A stretch of DNA of 64,000 nt from Pseudomonadota bacterium. GTDB taxonomy: Bacteria; Pseudomonadota; Alphaproteobacteria; Rhizobiales; Xanthobacteraceae. This document shows positions 59,626-64,000 of the stretch, piece after piece (position 1 is the stretch's first letter; the number at the start of each line of letters is the position of its first letter). Where the stretch lies: assembly GCA_023388935.1 (NCBI GenBank), contig JAEWFG010000012.1, forward strand, positions 1-64,000. The letters are read 5' to 3'. Made by a program: the position numbers and the translations under genes. The notes under the pieces were generated by a model. That model did no database searches and was not told the origin of the DNA. It was given only the letters and a program-made list of their open reading frames with translations.

Positions 59626-61317
59626 TTGCCGACCTGCTGCTTTCGCCTGAGTAGTCGCGTGGTCCGGCTGGGTTTTATCATCGGCTTCATCGCTCTGCTC
59701 GGAGCTCTGCTCTCCGGGCTTGCGGCCTATCGCGTCCACGATCAGGAGCTGGCGCTGGACCGGATCGCGCTTGCGCGCGCTATCGACGTTCACGCGAGTC
59801 TCGTCCAGGACCGGTTGACCGAGCGCGAGTTGCTCGCACGGGTCGCCTCAGGCCTGTTCCGCGCGCCGTCGGTGCTCAAGCCGAGCATGCTGGAGCCACT
59901 GCGCTCGGCCATTTATGCCTTCAAGACAGATTTCGTGGTGGCCGGGTGGATCGCCCGGCTCAAGCCGAACGAGCTTGCGGCAGCTCAGACCGTGATTGCC
60001 GGGGCGGGCTTCCCGAATCCACGGATCCGTACTTACGACGACAAGCCGATCGATCTTGCCAGCGTCACCCAACCGATCGACGTGCTGATGGATCTTGAGC
60101 CGCGCAGCGACGAGACCAAGGCGCTGCCCGGCCGCAGCTACGACCAGGATCAGGTTCGCAGTGCCATGTTGACACGTGCCCGGATTGAGAAGCGGTCGGT
60201 TGCCTCCGACCCAGTTGAGCTGCTGCGCGGCGTCGGGCCGGTCGGCATCATCCTGGCCGCTCCTGTCATTCCCGAAGGGGCGACGGAGCCGGCGGGTTTC
60301 GTCACATTTTCGTACGAGCTCGCCTCACTGATGCTGACCAACGACGACATGTCATTGTTTGCGGTGGCGCTGAAGGATCCGCGCAGGGAGGGCGGTGAAC
60401 TCGTTGCCAACGATCAGGGCGTGGTTTCCACACGCATGACGGCGGCGGACGGGCCGGCGCCATCGGCGACGCGCACGGTGAGCTTCGGTGGTCGTGACTG
60501 GCAGCTCGGCTATTACGCCAAGACCAATTCGGCGCGGCGCGCCCAGCAGACCGCGATGATCGTGGCGGCGATCGGTTTTGCCATCACCGCGATGGTCTGC
60601 GGCCTGTTCGGTTACGTCGCCTACAATAATCTGCGGCTCAGCCGGGAAATCCAGGTGAGGATCGGCTTCGAGCGCCGGCTGACCGCGGTGATCGACGAGC
60701 TCAACCACCGGGTCAAGAACATCCTGGCGGTGATCCAGTCGATCGTGACGCGCACGCTGCGCCACGGCTCTGACATCGACGTCGCGCGCGAGTTGCTGAT
60801 CGGCCGCATCCACGCCATGTCCAACGTGGTCTCGCTGCTCAGCGAGAGCCAGTGGCAGGGTGTCAAACTGAAGGGCCTGTTCGAGGCGCGCGCCATCCCG
60901 CATGCCGACCGCATCGCCGTCAGTGGCCCGGACATCGCGGTCAGCGCACGCGCGGCGCAGAGCCTCTCGCTCTTGTTCTTCGAGCTCGCTTCGCACTCCG
61001 ACGAAGGCCTCTCGCTGGTCGGCAAGCATCCGCATATCACCGCCAACTGGACGGTGACGGGCGAAGCGCGCGACGAGGTCTTCCATTTCCGCTGGGAGGA
61101 GTTCAACACCAGCGAGGCAACGCGCCGGCCCGATTCCGATTTCGGCCTGATTCTGCTCGACCGCGTCGCGCCCGAGGCGCTCGGTGGCACCGCCAAGCGC
61201 TACTTCACCGACGTCTCCTACGTCTACGAACTGACCGCGCCGATGGAGACGGTGGTCGACATGACCGAGCGTGACCGCACGGAAAAGTTCTCGCAGCCGG
61301 TGAAGCCGGTGCGGTAG
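59626..61317 (+). CDS. CHASE-domain HWE-type sensor histidine kinase, N-box degenerate
   Basis: 563 residues from TTG 59626; a GTG at 59659 would remove 11, and neither start has a clear ribosome site. Two membrane helices (about 15-37 and 305-330) flank a ~260-residue periplasmic CHASE-like sensor. The H-box is DELNHRVKNILAVIQSIVTR with His361. In the ATPase domain the expected N-box (EL-x-TNAxKYGALS) reads ELASHSDEGLSLVG, with His where the Mg-ATP asparagine should be. The later WEEFN and DFGLILLDRV (G-box-like) parts remain. Phosphotransfer may be lost or altered. Stands alone, without a response regulator. Confidence 0.85.
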   Translation: MPTCCFRLSSRVVRLGFIIGFIALLGALLSGLAAYRVHDQELALDRIALARAIDVHASLVQDRLTERELLARVASGLFRAPSVLKPSMLEPLRSAIYAFKTDFVVAGWIARLKPNELAAAQTVIAGAGFPNPRIRTYDDKPIDLASVTQPIDVLMDLEPRSDETKALPGRSYDQDQVRSAMLTRARIEKRSVASDPVELLRGVGPVGIILAAPVIPEGATEPAGFVTFSYELASLMLTNDDMSLFAVALKDPRREGGELVANDQGVVSTRMTAADGPAPSATRTVSFGGRDWQLGYYAKTNSARRAQQTAMIVAAIGFAITAMVCGLFGYVAYNNLRLSREIQVRIGFERRLTAVIDELNHRVKNILAVIQSIVTRTLRHGSDIDVARELLIGRIHAMSNVVSLLSESQWQGVKLKGLFEARAIPHADRIAVSGPDIAVSARAAQSLSLLFFELASHSDEGLSLVGKHPHITANWTVTGEARDEVFHFRWEEFNTSEATRRPDSDFGLILLDRVAPEALGGTAKRYFTDVSYVYELTAPMETVVDMTERDRTEKFSQPVKPVR

Positions 61318-61470
61318 AAGTCGCGCGGCTACCTCTTCGGCTGCAACACCAGGTCGACCAGATTGCGCGCGTAGGCCGGCGTGATCGGCGGTCTCCTCCC
61401 GCAGACCTAATCTTGTTGCGCATCGCGCAGCAACAGCGCCGGGCCTGGCAAAATCGAAAGACTCTGGCAG
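61318..61470. other. Intergenic with possible C-terminal gene scrap
   Basis: On the minus strand 61329-61400 reads PPITPAYARNLVDLVLQPKR and a stop, which looks like a conserved C-terminus, but the frame is closed just upstream by TAG. An imperfect hairpin (TTGTTGCGC / GCGCAGCAA) lies at about 61411-61433. No gene is claimed. Confidence 0.35.
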
Positions 61471-62613
61471 TTAGGCCCGCTGCCGCAGAGCCGCAGGCAG
61501 GTCCTGCCGCTTCGACCAGGTGATGTAGTAGGCGACGGCTGTCATCGCGGCGAAGCCAACGAGGCTCACCGCGATCTGCATCACCACCAGGTTCGGCCCG
61601 GTGATCAGAACCAGATGGCCGGCGAAGGACAGGAACACGGCGACGCAGAATACCGCGAGCCATTCCTCGCCGCATGTGATCACCGCCTGCAGCGGCCTCC
61701 ATTTCAGTCCGGGATGATCGGCCGGAATGAGATGGGTTGCGATGAAGGCGAGCGCGAGGAAGTGAACCACGCGATACGGCGCGAGGTTTTCCTTGTCGGT
61801 TGGCATCATGCTGTTGAGGATGACATCCGGCAGGTAGGGGGAGAGCGCCGCCGAATGGCGCATCAAGGTGACGGCCATCGCGAAGACGAGATAGCTGCCC
61901 GCGAGGATGCGCAGCCAGGACATGCCGTGCAGCGCGCGTCCCGGTGCGCCGGTCACGGCGAACCAGCCGCCCAGCACCATCAGCAACTGCCAGCACAGCG
62001 GATTGAAGGTCCACTCCTGGTCCGGATCGCCCCGGAAATTCCAGCCGAACCAGTGCGCCGCAGCGTACAGCGCGACCGATGCTGCCAGCGTCAGGTTCGG
62101 CCGTCGCAGCAGTCCCCATAGCACGAACGGAAAGAACGCCATTAGCGGGATCATCAGTTGCAGCAGGTCAAGGTTCAGCGGCTCCTCCTGAAGCATGAGG
62201 CCACTGACCAGGATACGCAGTGGGTGCTCGAGGATGCTTGAGATGTTGTATTCGTGGATGATCTCCGGTGCCATCGATTGCGAGGCGACATAGGCGATGG
62301 TGTCGATGTAGATCACGAACAGAACGACATAGGCGGCGTAGAGTCGCCAGACGCGGCGAAAGATGCGCGTCGCCGCAACGACGTAGCCGCGCTCCAGCGC
62401 CATCTTGCCGTGGATGATGGCGACACCATAGCCCACCACGAACACGAAGAGATCGGCGGCGCCGCTGAAGCCGAAGTTTCGCAGCGTCAGCAGGTTGACG
62501 ACGTTGTTCGGGATGTGGTCGACGAAAACCGACCAGTTGGCGATGCCGAGCGTCAAGTAAAGCCTGGCGTCGTGATGGAGTGCGGCGAGATTCGTCTTGA
62601 CCGACGGTTTCAT
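61471..62613 (-). CDS. opgC: OpgC-like membrane acyltransferase
   Basis: 380 residues with about ten hydrophobic segments. The N-terminal IANWSVFVDHIPNNVVNLLT and LRNFGFSGAADLFVFVVGYG blocks are OpgC family hallmarks (including the conserved His-Ile-Pro turn and Phe-Gly-Phe-Ser-x-Ala-Ala-Asp). OpgC adds succinyl groups to osmoregulated periplasmic glucans at the inner membrane. Convergent with the kinase. The glucan synthesis genes are not in the window. Confidence 0.9.
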   Translation of the reverse strand: MKPSVKTNLAALHHDARLYLTLGIANWSVFVDHIPNNVVNLLTLRNFGFSGAADLFVFVVGYGVAIIHGKMALERGYVVAATRIFRRVWRLYAAYVVLFVIYIDTIAYVASQSMAPEIIHEYNISSILEHPLRILVSGLMLQEEPLNLDLLQLMIPLMAFFPFVLWGLLRRPNLTLAASVALYAAAHWFGWNFRGDPDQEWTFNPLCWQLLMVLGGWFAVTGAPGRALHGMSWLRILAGSYLVFAMAVTLMRHSAALSPYLPDVILNSMMPTDKENLAPYRVVHFLALAFIATHLIPADHPGLKWRPLQAVITCGEEWLAVFCVAVFLSFAGHLVLITGPNLVVMQIAVSLVGFAAMTAVAYYITWSKRQDLPAALRQRA

Positions 62614-62803
62614 CGTAGAAAGTGACTTTCGGAATCAGCGGCGCTGCTTTTAGCGGCACGCACCTGCCCATCCGAGTAGCGTTTGCGTGATGGGGTGGGA
62701 TTTGAACCGCGGATGACGCAAAATTGCTCAGGGTCGCCCAAGCTGAATTTCAACAGATGCGCTCGTCGGGCTTGCGACGAAATTTTCTAACGCGCTCGCG
62801 CCG

Positions 62804-63259
62804 TTACTCGGCAGGTTCAGCCGATGTCTTGTCGGAGATGCCAGTGCGGCTCGCCATGATTCCGAGTGCGACGCCGCCGATCGCCAGGAGCGGCAACAGC
62901 CGCTTGACCCCGATGGCGCGAACGATCTGAAGTCCCGTGGCGAGCAGCATGGGGTCGGAGAGCATGCTCTGCGCCGTCGACTTCGCGGCGCGCTCGGCCG
63001 CGATCCTGGCGCGCTTCTGTACCTGCCTCTTGTAGCCCCAATAGGTGCCCGCCGCAGCGAGTGTCAGCAGGAAGAAGATGCCGGCGCCGGCGAGGCAGGC
63101 CTGCACCGGGCCGTATTTTTCGAGAACCGAGATGAAGGCGGCGGCACAGAGGAAGCATGTCGTGACGAACAGTGCGAATGCGGCGCCCGCTGCGAGGGAG
63201 GTCAGCCGGACGGTCGTGCCGGTGGATGCACTGATGCTGTCGATGATGCGCTGGAACAT
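62804..63259 (-). CDS. Membrane protein, phage-holin-like/unknown
   Basis: 151 residues from MFQRIIDSISAS (63259), GAGGAGCAAGG upstream. Two central hydrophobic helices (AAGAAFALFVTTCFLCAAAF, AGIFFLLTLAAAGTYWGY), a basic Arg/Lys/Ala helix and a C-terminal hydrophobic segment (LLPLLAIGGVALGIMA). This layout matches small envelope proteins often called phage-holin-like in this group. It probably follows the DUF883 gene in one operon (92-base gap). Function unknown. Confidence 0.65.
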   Translation of the reverse strand: MFQRIIDSISASTGTTVRLTSLAAGAAFALFVTTCFLCAAAFISVLEKYGPVQACLAGAGIFFLLTLAAAGTYWGYKRQVQKRARIAAERAAKSTAQSMLSDPMLLATGLQIVRAIGVKRLLPLLAIGGVALGIMASRTGISDKTSAEPAE

Positions 63260-63351
63260 GGCCTTGCTCCTCAAATCCCCACAAGCCAGATCGTCACAAG
63301 CCAACATCGGCGGCGCCGCAGCGTCGCCGTCTCAATATTCGCACCGCAATC

Positions 63352-63723
63352 TTACCGGCGCCAGGCGATGCCGATCAGGAAGCCGATGCCGAGCGCGAGC
63401 CCGACGGTGGCGAGCGGTCGCTGCGTGATGGCGTCTTCGAGAGTCTCCTCGATCGAGCCATAGGCGTCCTGGGCCGCGCCCATCATCGCGCTGCCGCGCT
63501 CCGACATGTCGTCGATCGCGGAATCCACGTTCTCGCGAGCCTGCCGGTAGCCGCGGCGGGCCTGCTTGCTGGTGGAATTGGCAAAGGTGTTGAGCGCGTC
63601 GGTGATCTGATCGGTGAGGGCGGCGATATCGCTTTTCACGGCTGCTACATCCTTCTCGAGGCGTTCGCTGGTGGCTTTGTCGGTCCAGTCTCTCATCCCG
63701 GCTTCGGCATTGCTCGTCGACAT
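63352..63723 (-). CDS. DUF883/ElaB-YqjD-like membrane-anchored protein
   Basis: 123 residues from MSTSNAEAGMRDW (63723), GGAG nine bases upstream. A long amphipathic helical part (ERLEKDVAAVKSDIAALTDQ, ENVDSAIDDMSERGSAMMGA) ends in the typical RPLATVGLALGIGFLIGIAWRR C-terminal membrane anchor. E. coli homologues bind ribosomes at the inner membrane in stationary phase. A sigma-EcfG-type promoter lies just upstream. Confidence 0.88.
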   Translation of the reverse strand: MSTSNAEAGMRDWTDKATSERLEKDVAAVKSDIAALTDQITDALNTFANSTSKQARRGYRQARENVDSAIDDMSERGSAMMGAAQDAYGSIEETLEDAITQRPLATVGLALGIGFLIGIAWRR

Positions 63724-63760
63724 CTGGGGCTCCGAATTGTTGGCGGCTGGATAGCCGGAA

Positions 63761-63785
63761 AACGTTTCGTCTTCGGGTAAGTTCC
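63761..63785 (-). promoter_or_regulatory. EcfG-type general stress promoter for the DUF883 gene
   Basis: On the minus strand GGAAC (63785-63781) and CGTT (63764-63761) are separated by exactly 16 bases, the EcfG consensus of alphaproteobacteria. The start codon lies 38 bases further on. Confidence 0.7.
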
Positions 63786-63800
63786 GTTTGCGGAAACTGT

Positions 63801-64000
63801 TCACGCCTGGGGCAGTTGCGGCGAATTCTCCGGCATCAGATGCTCCTTCAGGATCAGCCCGACGATCAGCAGCGGCGACGACAGGAACGCGCCCATCGGT
63901 CCCCACAGCCAGGTCCAGAAGGCGAGGGCGATGAAGACGGCCAGCGCATTCAGGGCCAGCCTGCGGCCGATGATGGTCGGCGTGACAAAGTGCCCTTCCA
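63801..64000 (-). CDS. AI-2E/PerM family transporter, C-terminal part only
   Basis: The 66 residues visible read EGHFVTPTIIGRRLALNALA, AFWTWLWGPMGAFLSSPLLI and GLILKEHLMPENS. This is the conserved end of AI-2E family transporters (EGHxxTPxIxG, then PLLxxxKxxxEH). The 5' part is beyond the window. It is transcribed toward the DUF883 gene; its stop lies near that gene's promoter. Confidence 0.88.
   Translation of the reverse strand, partial: EGHFVTPTIIGRRLALNALAVFIALAFWTWLWGPMGAFLSSPLLIVGLILKEHLMPENSPQLPQA

Noticed and set aside
59460..59654. GTG-started 64-codon frame before the histidine kinase
   Set aside because: It overlaps the kinase start, is Pro-rich without domain similarity and lacks a ribosome binding site.
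62690..62715. Minus-strand GGTTCAAATCCCACC resembles a tRNA T-arm and 3' end
   Set aside because: The 5' side of the T-stem (CGCGG) does not pair with CCCAC, and no anticodon or D-arm can be drawn upstream; at most a tRNA fragment or chance.

Overview
The window reads as chromosomal DNA of a Bradyrhizobium-type alphaproteobacterium (Nitrobacteraceae). Evidence: high-GC coding bias, a CycM-like membrane-anchored cytochrome c, a complete Tad/Cpa pilus locus, a urea-ABC-transporter plus urease cluster, an HWE-type histidine kinase, and the palindromic intergenic repeats (GTCATTCCGGGGCGCGC...) that I associate with Bradyrhizobium. The genus call is inference; no rRNA or marker search was possible.

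Layout. 1-7.2 kb is accessory and scarred: the 3' tail of a group II intron, a secreted RTX-like protein with 14 diverged repeats, an intact glutathione S-transferase gene, a decayed GNAT gene, a low-GC NACHT NTPase/pentapeptide-repeat gene broken by a frame disruption, and a second 5'-truncated copy of the same GST. The GST copies form ~0.5-kb direct repeats about 4 kb apart that bracket the foreign block. 7.4-15.3 kb holds metabolism: metH-metF, an LLM flavin monooxygenase, pheA and kdsB. 15.5-24 kb has cycM and a Yej-type peptide importer with two tandem binding proteins (A-A-B-E-F). 24-26.7 kb is a sulfide/persulfide module: tauE, a rhodanese and bigR facing a divergent blh. 26.8-31.1 kb has an NlpC/P60 hydrolase, an M17 aminopeptidase, a small membrane protein and a metallophosphoesterase.

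31.2-44.2 kb is the Tad/Cpa pilus locus: tadD on +, tadC-tadB-cpaF-cpaE-cpaD-cpaC-cpaB, cpaA and flp on -, then a sterol-desaturase-like gene, a stand-alone CpaC-N-like protein and two TadE/G pseudopilins on +. 44.2-46.6 kb carries cspA, infA and a DEAD-box helicase. 46.6-59.4 kb is a one-direction urea module, urtABCDE-ureDAB-(MESH1-like HD)-ureC-(two ABM-fold proteins)-ureEFG, preceded by a sigma-54 promoter with an NtrC-like site. Urea is imported by Urt, hydrolysed by UreABC, and the nickel centre is built by UreDEFG. The tail has an HWE kinase with a degenerate N-box, an OpgC-like acyltransferase, two small envelope/stress proteins (one behind an EcfG-type promoter) and the C-terminus of an AI-2E/PerM family transporter.

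The best leads are the NACHT-pentapeptide gene inside the GST duplication, the MESH1-like alarmone hydrolase inside the urease operon, the RTX repeat protein and the N-box-deficient histidine kinase. I did not find a clearly new multi-gene system; the NACHT gene appears inactivated as sequenced.
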